Shown in pieces: positions 14,386-22,616 of a DNA stretch of 38,248 bases; positions within the stretch are counted from its first letter, which is position 1; each line of letters begins with the position of its first letter. The notes under the pieces were generated by a model that was given only the letters and a program-made list of their open reading frames with translations, ran no database searches and was not told where the DNA came from. The position numbers were made by a program, and so were the translations under genes. This stretch comes from Nocardia alba NBRC 108234 (GTDB taxonomy: Bacteria > Actinomycetota > Actinomycetes > Mycobacteriales > Mycobacteriaceae), in NCBI RefSeq assembly GCF_001612665.1, contig NZ_BDAX01000032.1, positions 1-38,248 of the forward strand. The letters run 5' to 3'.

Positions 14386-14765
14386 CTGCTGAGCCAAACC
14401 GAAATGACCCGACCGGGGCGGCGGAGACCTGGGACCGTGCCGCCGAGCTCGTCACGGCAATGCGCGATCCCGAGCTATCGCCTGACTGGAATACCAGTCT
14501 CGAACAGGCAGCTCGCGCGCTGAACAACGAGTCCCGTGGAATCCGACAGACAAGCGGGATGTATATCCGCGCCATCAGCGGCACCGATGTTGGCATCCAA
14601 ACCAAGGACGAAAGCGCGGCCTCGATCTGGGACCGTGCCGCCGAGCTCGTCACGGCAATGCGCGATCCCGAGCTATCGCCTGACTGGAACACCGGCCTCG
14701 AACGAGCAGCACGCGCGCTGCACGACAAGTCTCACGAAGTTGGAGTTGAACCAACCAACCGCTGA
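14382..14765 (+). CDS. Small protein with tandem duplication (127 aa)
   Basis: Its ATG overlaps the GntR stop (ATGA). The protein consists largely of two copies of WDRAAELVTAMRDPELSPDW followed by NT(S/G)LE(Q/R)AARAL, 66 residues apart. Each unit is predicted helical and acidic. I know no family. Since it is co-translated with the GntR regulator, it may modulate it; this is inference from position only. Confidence 0.65.
   Translation: MTAEPNRNDPTGAAETWDRAAELVTAMRDPELSPDWNTSLEQAARALNNESRGIRQTSGMYIRAISGTDVGIQTKDESAASIWDRAAELVTAMRDPELSPDWNTGLERAARALHDKSHEVGVEPTNR
14429..14725 (+). repeat. 198-bp-period tandem duplication inside a gene
   Basis: The 63 bp from 14429 (CTGGGACCGTGCCGCCGAGC...) to 14491 recur without a mismatch at 14627-14689. 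The next ~35 bp of each copy are similar with scattered changes. The period of 198 bp (66 codons) keeps the reading frame. Confidence 0.85.
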
Positions 14766-14802
14766 CCACTCGCTCGACGACTGTCCTCGATGGAAGGAAC
14801 CC

Positions 14803-15459
14803 ATGCCCGAATACATCTGGTACGCCGCCTACGGCTCCAACCTGCACGCAAAACGGCTGGCGTACTACATCGAGGGCGGAACGCCGCCCGGGACAGAGCA
14901 CACCTACCCCGGATTTCGCGACAAGACACCACCTTTGAAGACTCGGGCGCTGACGCTGCGCGGGACCATCTACTTCGCCTGGGAGAGCCCAGTTTGGACC
15001 GGTGGCGTCGGGTTCTACTCACCCGATCATCAGCGATCTGACTGGCCGAACAGCGCGGCGATGCATGGATATCTGCTCACCACAGGCCAGTTTTCGGATC
15101 TGCTTACCCAGGAGATGTACCGGGAACCGTCCAAAGACATCGACCTCACCGAGGTCCTCACGTACGGCCGCTCTCAGCTAGGACCGGGACGGTACGAGAC
15201 CCTCGTGCTCGCCGACGAACTCGAGGGGATTCCGGTGCTGACCTTCACTTCGCCGTGGGACGTCCACACAGTGGAATTGCGTTGCCCTTCAACCCGATAC
15301 CTCCAGATGATCAGCACAGGGCTTCATGAATCTCACAAGTGGTCGGCGGGGCAAATCCATGACTACCTAGCGGCACGCCCCGGCATACACGGTGAGTGGG
15401 CTCCTGACGAACTGGCCGAACTCATAGAGCGGGCGCTGGAATCCAGTGGGGCCGAATAG
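14803..15459 (+). CDS. GGCT-fold (gamma-glutamylcyclotransferase-like) protein (218 aa)
   Basis: ATG 14803 has GGAAGGA just upstream. The N-terminus (MPEYIWYAAYGSNLHAKRLA) carries the YGSNL motif of the gamma-glutamylcyclotransferase/AIG2 fold, followed by GTEHTYPGFRDKTPP, GTIYFAWESPVWTGGVGFY and LTTGQFSDLLTQEM. Close actinobacterial relatives are often labelled 'histone deacetylase', a name with no support in this sequence. GGCT-type enzymes cleave gamma-glutamyl peptides, but this subfamily's substrate is not established. A helical C-terminus (APDELAELIERAL) completes it. Confidence 0.7.
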   Translation: MPEYIWYAAYGSNLHAKRLAYYIEGGTPPGTEHTYPGFRDKTPPLKTRALTLRGTIYFAWESPVWTGGVGFYSPDHQRSDWPNSAAMHGYLLTTGQFSDLLTQEMYREPSKDIDLTEVLTYGRSQLGPGRYETLVLADELEGIPVLTFTSPWDVHTVELRCPSTRYLQMISTGLHESHKWSAGQIHDYLAARPGIHGEWAPDELAELIERALESSGAE

Positions 15460-15464
15460 CTCAA

Positions 15465-15869
15465 GTGACTCTGAGTCGTTCCTACGGGCGCCGTGCCCAG
15501 ACCCGCACCGACCATCTGCGCCTGGTCGCCCAGTATCTGGGGTGGCGGACGGCCGGTGCGCTCGAACTCAAGGAACTCGACGAGTTCCTGCTGGCGCGGG
15601 CGATGGAACACGACTCCCCGACCCTGCTGTTCCGGCTCGGGTGCGAGTACCTGATCTCGGCGCGGGTGATCCGTCCGGGCCGGGTGAGCGTGGTCGAACG
15701 CATCGCTCACGCCCGTGAGCAGGCCCAGCGTGAGACCTACGACCGCCTCGCCCACGAGTTCACCCCGGCGCGGTGTGCCGAGTTGGACGCGCTGCTGGCC
15801 GTCGATGCTTCGCTGGGGGTTTCGCGGCTGCGGTGGCTGTCGACCGGGCCGGTGGAAGCGGCTCCCGCT
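15465..15869 (+). pseudogene. Tn3-family transposase, N-terminal fragment
   Basis: The frame from GTG 15465 reads SYGRRAQTRTDHLRLVAQYL, LKELDEFLLARAMEHDSPTL, LFRLGCEYLISARVIRPGRV and LSTGPVEAAPA. This is the DUF4158-type N-terminal region of Tn3 TnpA. The first ~80 residues and everything between ~residue 220 and the catalytic core are missing. At about 15869 it joins, out of frame, to a later TnpA piece, so no working transposase can be made. Confidence 0.85.
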
Positions 15870-15870
15870 C

Positions 15871-16027
15871 ACCTCGGTGTTCGGCACCGGGACGCTGTCC
15901 TCCAGCGACGGGCAGCGATTCCCGACGCGCGGGCGCTCGACCACCGCACGGCCGTTGAGCCGCTACTTCGCCCACGAGGGCCTGTCGACCTACACCCATG
16001 TCACCGATTCCCACGCCACCTACGGCC
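15871..16027 (+). pseudogene. Tn3-family transposase, internal catalytic-region fragment
   Basis: In the frame of base 15871 the DNA reads TSVFGTGTLSSSDGQRFPTR, GRSTTARPLSRYFAHEGLST and YTHVTDSHATYG. This is the highly conserved SSSDGQ(R)F...SRYF segment of Tn3 TnpA that carries a catalytic Asp. It lies in a different frame from the preceding fragment and ends where resolvase sequence begins. Confidence 0.8.
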
Positions 16028-16499
16028 CTGGCGCGCGAGATCCGCGCCCCCCGGCGCCGCGGTCACCCTGGTCGTGCACGAACACAAACGCCTCGGCCGC
16101 GGCATCGAACTCGCCGCCCTGGCCGAGCAGCTCAAAGCCGCCGGCATCGCCCTGGAGTTCCTCACCGGCGAACTCCAGGGCTCCCACGACCCGTCCGGAG
16201 TGGTGTTCACCGTGCTGGCCGCCCTGTCCGGGATGGAACGCGAGTACATCCGCGACCGCACCCTCGAAGGCCACGAATCCGCCCCCGCGCGCGGCAAATC
16301 CATCGGCGGCGCCGCCGTCGTCGACGAGGCCATGCTCGCCATGGCCCTGCACCTGCGCGAAAACAACCACAGCCTGCGCGACATCGCCGCCCGCCTCGTC
16401 ATCTCCAGAGGCAAGAAGAAAGGACAACACCCCTCACCCGCCACCGTCCTATGGATGCTGCGCGACCACGACCACGCAGCACAACCAACATCCCCGTGA
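16028..16499 (+). pseudogene. Serine recombinase (Tn3 resolvase), C-terminal fragment
   Basis: Resolvase sequence starts with LAREIRAP in one frame (16028) and continues after a C run (16047-16052, probably one C too many) in another frame with AAVTLVVHEHKRLGRGIELA, LLE-like helices, SGVVFTVLAALSGMEREYIR, DRTLEGHESA and a helix-turn-helix end (HSLRDIAARLVISRGKKKGQ). The N-terminal catalytic Ser region is absent. It is a dead remnant, although the open frame from 15465 continues through it. Confidence 0.8.
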
Positions 16500-16593
16500 C
16501 GACGAATCCCCAGGTAGACGGCACCCTTTTCAAGCAGGCGCCCCCACCGGCATGCAGAGGGAAAACGCAAGTCAGCCTACTGGCAAACCGTAG

Positions 16594-16890
16594 CTGACCA
16601 GCAGAAACGTCATATCCGTTGGATTTTCGGCGGTTACTACCGGTACCCCGCTCTGCACGACAGTTGAGGACACCCTGGCTGTTCTGACCGCCGCTGCTTT
16701 CGCGGCCGCCTACACATATGGCCAGGTAATTCCGTTCCAGTTCAATCAGGTTGGGTCCGATGGCGTTATCCGTGGAGTGCCGTTGGTCTTGGAGCTCGAC
16801 GACGAGCACTGGGTTGGTGTCGATGCGGATCAGGGGGTGCAGGAAAACCAGGAACCAGTCTCTGGACCCAGAGTTTCGCGTGTCGCCTAG
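16594..16890 (+). pseudogene. Possible gene remnant without a start codon
   Basis: Between the stops at 16591 and 16888 one frame is open and reads like protein in its second half: LAVLTAAAFAAAYTYGQVIP, FQFNQVGSDGVIRGV and PLVLELDDEHWVGVDADQGV. No ATG, GTG or TTG precedes this stretch, which suggests a 3' fragment left beside the transposon relic. I do not recognise it. The rest of 16500-16924 shows no other coding or RNA signal to me. Confidence 0.3.
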
Positions 16891-16924
16891 CCCCGCGAAT
16901 GACACGCATGTAAGGATGGTCCGC

Positions 16925-17149
16925 ATGGCAAGTCAGAGCGGAAAACCCGGACCGGACCCGCAATTCACGCTGGTCCCGAAGAGGCTATGGCTGTCGGAAG
17001 CTGCGAAGACCACCCTCGATCAGATCGCGAAAGAGCGTGGGCTCAGCGCCGGACGCTTCGTGACCGCGCTCCTCGCGCGGGAGGCAGGCGTCCCAGAAGA
17101 AGAACTGCTGCGCGACTTGGGCCAGGAGGTATTACGAGAGTCGGCATGA
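16925..17149 (+). CDS. Small ribbon-helix-helix-like protein (74 aa)
   Basis: ATG 16925 has AAGGA 8 nt upstream. After a short polar N-terminus, FTLVPKRLWLSEAAKTTLDQ, IAKERGLSAGRFVTALLARE and GVPEEELLRDLGQEV follow the beta-helix-helix layout of Arc/CopG-type proteins: a strand, a helix, a GLS turn and a second helix. Just upstream of the replication gene, it could be a copy-control or plasmid-regulatory repressor (inference). Two hairpins follow it. Confidence 0.6.
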   Translation: MASQSGKPGPDPQFTLVPKRLWLSEAAKTTLDQIAKERGLSAGRFVTALLAREAGVPEEELLRDLGQEVLRESA

Positions 17150-17216
17150 CCGAAGCCGCCTAACGGGCGGTAGACACACACAACTCAATAGACCCAAAGT
17201 GCCCCGAAAAGACCAA

Positions 17217-17285
17217 TGACCCTCGGCTTGGCAGGCCGAGAGTCATCAATCTAAGTCTTGGGGGACGAGTTCGCAGCTCGTCCCC
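17217..17285 (+). terminator. Two consecutive hairpins before the replication gene
   Basis: Hairpin 1 (17217-17245) pairs TGACcCTCGGC with GCCGAGaGTCA. Hairpin 2 (17261-17285) pairs GGGGACGAG with CTCGTCCCC around a 7-nt loop. They lie between the RHH-like gene and the TTG start at 17326, so they may terminate the former or form a leader structure of the latter. Confidence 0.55.
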
Positions 17286-17325
17286 ACTGGCGGCACCCTC
17301 AGCATCCCTTAGAGAAGGACCACTC

Positions 17326-19422
17326 TTGCTGAAGGAACCTGTGGTCGAGGATACAACACGCCCTTTTTCCGGCGCTACCGGATCAGGCCGTGTCGACCAA
17401 TCTGAGACCGAAATCTATGGCACCACCAGCGCATCAGCGCTGGTCGAACCCACATTCAGGTTCGACGATCGCGACACGGCTCACCGCCTGTGGCGCGCGC
17501 TCGCCCCCCGACTGGCAGGGCGACACTGGATGCGGCTGTACTCCCCAGCCACCGGAAAATACGACGACGAAGGTCGCCTGTCCTGGGGACGCCTCCCTGA
17601 CCGCCCCGCCGCCGTCATGACCCACGACCGCGCCGAGCGCGTCAAGATGCTGTTCTTCGATTTCGATCCACCGAAGTCCGGGCCGCTCGCCGACCGCCGT
17701 GCCGCCATCGCGCGCGATGTCGACCGACTCACTTCCTGGCTCTCAACCGCCGGCGGTCGCTGGTTCGCCGATGCGAGTCCTCGCGGTGGCGTGCACCTCT
17801 ACGTCCCATTGCAAGAGTCGGTGTCGCAGAGTTCGATTCGCCCGCTGTATCGCGAACTCAGCGATCTGCTCCCAACATTGGACCAACAGCCGATGCTCAA
17901 CCCGGAGCAAGGCTGCATCACCATTCCCGGATCACGATGCAAAGGCGGCGGATTCCGTACCTTGCTCGGGGCGCTCGACGACGCCCTCGACGTACTCGAC
18001 CGTCGATCCGCACCCAGTCTGATTGGCCAGCTGCGTGCGGCCGCAACGCCGGGGCTGTTTCTGTCTGGCCGAGGCAGCGAGCTGCCACTCGAAGGCCACG
18101 GGCTCCGGACCCCTGGTCCCGAGCCCGTCGATCTAGCCGTCGACGACGACTACGCCGTTAATCCGGCACCGACACGCAAGTCTGTTCCGTGGTGGGTAGC
18201 GGACTTCTGCGCCCATGGTGCAGTGCCGTCACACCACCAGTCCCCCAGCGAGTCTCGTCTCGCCGTGTTGTTCCATCACGCCTCACGCGGCTGGTCGCTG
18301 ACAGACCTCCGCGCAACCGCCCACAGGCCCTCCTGGGCCGCATTCTGGGTCACCTACACCAGCCGCCGCGACGGCCAGCGGCTCCTGGCAATCGAGTGGA
18401 ACAAAGCCATCGCCCATGCCCGCGGCAGAGCATCCGCGAAGATCGCAGGGAAATCATCTGATTCCGCGCATAAACCCGAGCAAGTCCACACGGGGGGGAT
18501 GTCTGCTCTGCGACCTATTCGTTGGAAACTCGCGGCAGCTCGGAAGTGGGTTGTCGAAAGTGGTGAATTCTCAGGGAAACAGATGTTCTCGGCACTCGCC
18601 GTAGTAACCGCTCTGGCCTATGCGATCTCACTCAGCGGCCGTGGATCCGCGACCGTAGGAGGACGATGGCTGGCAGTTGCCGCCGGAGTACTCGGCGACG
18701 ACACAACCCGGACCGTCATCCGAAAACTGATCGCGGCTGAAGGATCTCCGGTCCGGCTCATCGAATCCTGGTCAGCCCGTACACATGCCGGAGACCGCCT
18801 GTCCCTGGTCACGCCCCAGATCGCAGGCAAACCGGTACACGCCGCCGAATGGGAGGCCTTCGCAGCCCGACCCGAGCCCGTCGACCCTGTCTGGGGCGAG
18901 CTTGGCCTCTCGACATGGTGGGTCCACACCATCCTCACCGCGATCGAACCCTCCCCCGGCGCCGCAGTCAGCCCCCGCGCCCTCGCGGCCGCCGCACGAG
19001 TCAGCCTCGCCACCGTCTCACGCGCCACCGCCGGCCTCGCCGCAGAAGGCATTGCGGACTACGGCCACGGCTGGATCTCCCGAACCGACCGCTCCCCCCG
19101 ACAAGTCCCCCTCCTCACCGCAATTGCAGACCAGCGCCGAGACGACCGAATCGCCCGCCATCAGCGCGAACGCGCCGAATTCTGGGGCTTCTGGGACCTG
19201 GTACTGGACAACTGGTCCGCCCGCGAAATCGTCGGATACATCAGCGCCTCGGACGTCGCCGCCGACCACGACGCATACATGGAATCCGTTGCCCCCGGTG
19301 CTCGCCGAGACTTTTCCGACCCCTGCGACGAACCACCGAATGCCGACACCGGCGACCCTGACGAACTGGCCCTGTCGTTGCTGATGAACGAGCTCGGAGC
19401 AGTCCTCATCGACGAAAACTGA
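17326..19422 (+). CDS. AEP/PrimPol-like plasmid replication protein (698 aa)
   Basis: The start is TTG 17326 with AAGGA 7 nt upstream; GTG 17341 is an in-frame alternative. Residues ~105-165 carry archaeo-eukaryotic primase features: motif I as VKMLFFDFDPPKSG (DxD) and motif II as DASPRGGVHLYVPL (GxH). CITIPGSRCKGGGFRTL fits the next conserved block. The C-terminal third contains a winged-helix-like segment (SPRALAAAARVSLATVSRAT, AGLAAEGIADYGHGWISR). Such proteins initiate replication of actinobacterial plasmids by priming at the origin. An iteron array was not found nearby. I am confident of the primase-like fold and less so of its role as sole initiator. Confidence 0.7.
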   Translation: MLKEPVVEDTTRPFSGATGSGRVDQSETEIYGTTSASALVEPTFRFDDRDTAHRLWRALAPRLAGRHWMRLYSPATGKYDDEGRLSWGRLPDRPAAVMTHDRAERVKMLFFDFDPPKSGPLADRRAAIARDVDRLTSWLSTAGGRWFADASPRGGVHLYVPLQESVSQSSIRPLYRELSDLLPTLDQQPMLNPEQGCITIPGSRCKGGGFRTLLGALDDALDVLDRRSAPSLIGQLRAAATPGLFLSGRGSELPLEGHGLRTPGPEPVDLAVDDDYAVNPAPTRKSVPWWVADFCAHGAVPSHHQSPSESRLAVLFHHASRGWSLTDLRATAHRPSWAAFWVTYTSRRDGQRLLAIEWNKAIAHARGRASAKIAGKSSDSAHKPEQVHTGGMSALRPIRWKLAAARKWVVESGEFSGKQMFSALAVVTALAYAISLSGRGSATVGGRWLAVAAGVLGDDTTRTVIRKLIAAEGSPVRLIESWSARTHAGDRLSLVTPQIAGKPVHAAEWEAFAARPEPVDPVWGELGLSTWWVHTILTAIEPSPGAAVSPRALAAAARVSLATVSRATAGLAAEGIADYGHGWISRTDRSPRQVPLLTAIADQRRDDRIARHQRERAEFWGFWDLVLDNWSAREIVGYISASDVAADHDAYMESVAPGARRDFSDPCDEPPNADTGDPDELALSLLMNELGAVLIDEN

Positions 19423-19561
19423 GCAACAACGCAGCACAGACGATTCAGGAACTCAGATCCGACGTTCACACTGAATCGTGAGCAAGCGCAACAGAATTCG
19501 TTCCACACCGAGCGTGTGGAACTGTAGCCCGTCCACCGGCGAGAACGTAGGGTTGAACACC

Positions 19562-20248
19562 ATGGCTGACCTGCGGTTGATCTATGTCGATGACTCCGGA
19601 GTCGAGAACACCGGATGGATCGTCTTCGGCTGGCTCGACTGCACCCACGAGGCGTGGCGCGTATGCCTACGCGATCTCCTCGAAATGCGCAAAGACCTAT
19701 ACCGCGAGCACGGCGTGCCGGTCTCCGAGGAACTGCACACTACCAAATACGTCTCCGGCCGAACCCGGATCGCGCCCCACGCCCCAGCCAACACAAAATG
19801 GAAAGACCTCGGTCGCGCCGTCGCCGTCCGCTGCCTCGAGACCCTACGGGACTGCTCACACATCTCGACCGGCGCCGCCTACCGCCACAGCGAGGCCCGC
19901 GGCAAGGCATATGCCCAGGAAAAGGCCGCGACCTACACCGCGCTGGTTCAGCGCTGGGACCGCAACCTCGCCGGCCGGTCTGAGGTCGGGCTCGTCAACA
20001 TGGACGGTGACGGCAGCGACCCAACATATTTCGCGGCGCACCGTGCCCTCACGCTGAACACCCGGCACCTGATCGAAGACCCGTTCTTCCACGACTCCCG
20101 ACGCTCGCAACTGATCCAAATGGCAGACCTGGTCGCATGGACCACCTATGCCCACCTGAATAAACACGCGGGGAACCAGTTCGCGCACACCTGGTACGAG
20201 GATTACCTGCTGTCGTCAGACGCGAACGACGGACCGTTCGAAATCTGA
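19562..20248 (+). CDS. DUF3800 protein (228 aa)
   Basis: From ATG 19562 the protein starts MADLRLIYVDDSG, the N-terminal DDSG hallmark of DUF3800. The C-terminal signature is present: VGLVNMDGDGSDPTYFAAHR, then IEDPFFHDSRRSQLIQMADL and VAWTTYAHL. The acidic residues at DDSG and QMADLVA suggest an RNase H-like metal-dependent fold. DUF3800 genes are common on plasmids and defence islands. There is no clear ribosome binding site, so the mRNA may be leaderless. Confidence 0.85.
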   Translation: MADLRLIYVDDSGVENTGWIVFGWLDCTHEAWRVCLRDLLEMRKDLYREHGVPVSEELHTTKYVSGRTRIAPHAPANTKWKDLGRAVAVRCLETLRDCSHISTGAAYRHSEARGKAYAQEKAATYTALVQRWDRNLAGRSEVGLVNMDGDGSDPTYFAAHRALTLNTRHLIEDPFFHDSRRSQLIQMADLVAWTTYAHLNKHAGNQFAHTWYEDYLLSSDANDGPFEI

Positions 20249-20275
20249 TCCAGACACAGGCTTCAGATACAGCTA

Positions 20276-20306
20276 GACCCGCCTATCCACGTGTGTGGGG
20301 CGGGTC
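20276..20306 (+). terminator. Hairpin after DUF3800 gene
   Basis: GACCCGCC (20276-20283) pairs with GGCGGGTC (20299-20306) across a 15-nt loop, 28 bp after the DUF3800 stop. It is GC-rich and lacks a strong T tract. Confidence 0.55.
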
Positions 20307-20416
20307 CGCTCCAATAATGTAGCACACATTTCGCACGGGATGCGTGTGATGTCCATCAGTCTTCGAATTCTGATGCAGACCCCTCTAACTCGCAGAGGAC
20401 TCTTCCTCCCTCATCG

Positions 20417-20435
20417 AAACGTCACTGTGACGTTT
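20417..20435. repeat. Perfect palindrome AAACGTCAC-T-GTGACGTTT
   Basis: These 19 bp are perfectly self-complementary around one central base. The inner 13 bp CGTCACnGTGACG recur once more at 31684-31696. It is a possible regulator-binding site in the region before parB. Confidence 0.5.
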
Positions 20436-20597
20436 ACAGGCGCCGCGCGATGCGGCGACTGGCAAGTGCGCAGCTCGCGCGGGGCGACTCGGACGGCAAG
20501 GGTGTCGCGATCTTCTTCGCTACCGCCGGGTTATTTCCGGCCGCTTCCTCTCCCCTGTGTGCACCGACCTCAGTCGTCACCTGACACGAACCGGCGA

Positions 20598-20622
20598 GTG
20601 ATTATTCCATTGGAATAATCAC
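20598..20622. repeat. Partition-site palindrome 1 (upstream of parB)
   Basis: A 25-bp perfect palindrome, with arms GTGATTATTCCA and its complement around one T. The core is ATTCCATTGGAAT. It is the first of five related palindromes around parB-parA. Confidence 0.65.
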
Positions 20623-20859
20623 CGACTCGGCGCCTTTGAGTCGCCGTGGAGAGCCCCATCGCGCTATGCTCGTCGCGGCCAATATCTTCGACGAGACCTC
20701 ACCGCAGCGCGGTGAGTGACACGTCCACTGCGCCAGGCTGTCCCGCCTGACGACGCACCGGAGACAGCCACCCGGCTCTCCGATAATCCGGACCCCGCGA
20801 CAGGTACCCATGCGAGTCCCCCACGCGAAAACTGCGCAGGCGCAGGACCTTTCGATGGA

Positions 20860-20891
20860 ATCTAACAATTAACTATAGTATTATTATTAAG
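20860..20891 (+). promoter_or_regulatory. AT-rich block and likely parB promoter
   Basis: In otherwise GC-rich DNA these ~32 bp are almost all A/T. TATAGT at 20874-20879 is a good -10 element, and TTCGAT about 17 bp upstream is a weak -35. The parB start is 55 bp downstream. The block could also ease DNA opening or bending for the partition complex. Confidence 0.5.
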
Positions 20892-20933
20892 AGTCCGCAG
20901 GACGTGGACCTCGTCCATCACCAGGAGGTGAAT

Positions 20934-22616
20934 ATGGCCCGCGGCAAGGGGGGCGCGAGCGCCGCAGCACGAGCGGCAGCCGGAGCCCCAACCCGCACAT
21001 CCGCTCCCGGCGCAATGGCGGCCGCAGCAGGGGTGCAAGCTTTCGAAGAGGCTCGCACTGAGGCGGAGTCGATGACCCCACTGCAGGTCGCCGAGCTACC
21101 ACGAATCCCGCTCTCGCAGATCGCGCCACATCCGCTCAATCCCGAGCACCGCCACATCGACGTGGATGAGCTGCAGGCGCTGGCCGCCGACATCAAGCGG
21201 CGCGGCCTGCTGACACCGATCCTGGTTGCGTCCCGAGACAAGGTCGTCTCCTACGACGCCGACCTCGACACGCAGATCCCGAAGTCCGCGCAGGTGGTTC
21301 TCGCCGACGGTCACCGGCGATGGGGCGCAGCCCAACTAGCCGGCGTCGAGGACGTTCCATATCTCCTCAGGGAAGATCTCGCCGATCCGGCGATCGCGGC
21401 CGAGGTCTTCCTCGCCTCGAACATCCACCACCAGCGCCTGACGCCAATCGAAGAAGCTCAGGGATATGTGCGACTCCAGCGCTACCGGAAGGTGAAGCAG
21501 AGCGAACTCGGTGCGCTCGTTGGCGTGAGCCAACCGCGGGTCAGCAAAACCCTCAAGCTTCTCGAATTGCCCAAAGTCGTGCAGACCGCGGTGTCAGCTG
21601 GCACCGTCAGCCCCCATGCCGCGCGAGAACTGCTATCGGTGCCCGCCGACACACGTGAACAGACCTACCTCGCAGCTATCGAATCTCTCACCAGCGCAGA
21701 CGACCTGGACCGTCCCGCACGGGTAGCGGACGCTCTGCGCGCCGCCGTCAACGCGGTCAGGAGAACAGCCGAGGAAGCCGACGCGGCAGACAAGGCTCGA
21801 CAGGCACTGGCCGAGAACGGCATTCCGGAGATCGACCCCGACGCAGTGTTCGGCTCGGAGGAATGGCAGCACCAGCTTCGAGACAGCGAACTCGACGAGG
21901 TGCGCAACGCAGGGGAGTTGGCCGGAGCTGTCGTCCAAAGCACCGGTCGGGTCGTCTACTACTCGACACCACCAGCCCCTCGTCACCGAGTTGCGAAGGA
22001 CGCCGACCCCACACAGACGGGCGTGGTCGATGCTGACCCGGCAAGCTCCGATATTCCATCGGAATATGACACCCCTGACCCCGGCGCCCCGACAGAGAAG
22101 TCCGACGATTATTCCAATGGAATAATCGTCGCACCCGTGCAGCCTGCTCCCGACCAGCCGACAGCGCCTATCGATGCTCCGGCCGCAGCGATCGAGATCG
22201 CATTGCGCGCGGGGGAGGAGGCCCACCACGGCCGCGTCGAAGCGATGCGCCGCATCGTGGCCGACCATAACCAGAGCACTCTGCTCGACGTTCTCGGCGA
22301 CGCAGTGCTCGCTACCGAATGGATCGACGTCGACCTAGGGCAGCAGCTGGCATCAGGACTTGGCCATGACGTGAGCCCGACCGCTGTCGAACACCTCCTG
22401 CTGGAGGGGCGGCGAGTCGACGTCCATCGCACGGCCCTCGCCGCCGCGCTGGCCGCCCTCGAAGCCGAGGCCGCGCGCTCGACCTACGCAGCCGACGACA
22501 CATGGCCGATCGTGATCCAACGCCACGTTCAGCGGCTGGCGGACCTTGGCCACTACCGCCTCACCCCCTTCGACGAAGCCCGACTCGACACCACTCACCG
22601 GGGAGCAGACAGATGA
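20934..22616 (+). CDS. parB: ParB-family partition protein (560 aa)
   Basis: ATG 20934 has AGGAGGTG just upstream. Residues ~55-150 are the ParB N-terminal domain: LPRIPLSQIAPHPLNPEHRH, LAADIKRRGLLTPILVASRD and VLADGHRRWGAAQLAG; the usual GERRxRA box reads DGHRRWGA. Residues ~165-240 contain the helix-turn-helix region (EEAQGYVRLQRYRKVKQSEL, GALVGVSQPRVSKTLKLLEL). The ~260 residues after this are acidic and Ala-rich, and the protein is much longer than chromosomal ParB. Two partition-like palindromes lie within its coding sequence. It should bind the centromere and, with ParA, segregate the plasmid. Confidence 0.9.
   Translation: MARGKGGASAAARAAAGAPTRTSAPGAMAAAAGVQAFEEARTEAESMTPLQVAELPRIPLSQIAPHPLNPEHRHIDVDELQALAADIKRRGLLTPILVASRDKVVSYDADLDTQIPKSAQVVLADGHRRWGAAQLAGVEDVPYLLREDLADPAIAAEVFLASNIHHQRLTPIEEAQGYVRLQRYRKVKQSELGALVGVSQPRVSKTLKLLELPKVVQTAVSAGTVSPHAARELLSVPADTREQTYLAAIESLTSADDLDRPARVADALRAAVNAVRRTAEEADAADKARQALAENGIPEIDPDAVFGSEEWQHQLRDSELDEVRNAGELAGAVVQSTGRVVYYSTPPAPRHRVAKDADPTQTGVVDADPASSDIPSEYDTPDPGAPTEKSDDYSNGIIVAPVQPAPDQPTAPIDAPAAAIEIALRAGEEAHHGRVEAMRRIVADHNQSTLLDVLGDAVLATEWIDVDLGQQLASGLGHDVSPTAVEHLLLEGRRVDVHRTALAAALAALEAEAARSTYAADDTWPIVIQRHVQRLADLGHYRLTPFDEARLDTTHRGADR
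22051..22067. repeat. Partition-site palindrome 2 (inside parB, variant)
   Basis: ATATTCC-ATC-GGAATAT, 17 bp, differs from the ATTCCAnTGGAAT core at one position (C for T). It is translated as IPSEYD within parB. Confidence 0.5.
22104..22130. repeat. Partition-site palindrome 3 (inside parB)
   Basis: A 27-bp perfect palindrome with arms GACGATTATTCCA around a central A, carrying the ATTCCAATGGAAT core. It lies within parB coding sequence (DDYSNGIIV), 54 bp after palindrome 2. Confidence 0.7.

Larger units (their letters stand above)
20249..20933. other. Long intergenic region before parB
   Basis: No convincing gene is seen in these 685 bp; the open frames of 80-107 codons here lack coding character. 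It holds a terminator-like hairpin (20276-20306), a perfect palindrome (20417-20435), a partition-site palindrome (20598-20622) and an AT-rich block (20860-20891). It is a plausible place for an origin or centromere. Confidence 0.6.

Noticed and set aside
14536..14802. N-terminal extension of the GGCT-fold protein
   Set aside because: It overlaps the duplicated small gene and is low-complexity; ATG 14803 has GGAAGGA upstream and begins the family sequence.
20295..20868. Open frames of 80-107 codons on both strands before parB
   Set aside because: No family, no good ribosome site and unusual composition; one ends within the palindrome.
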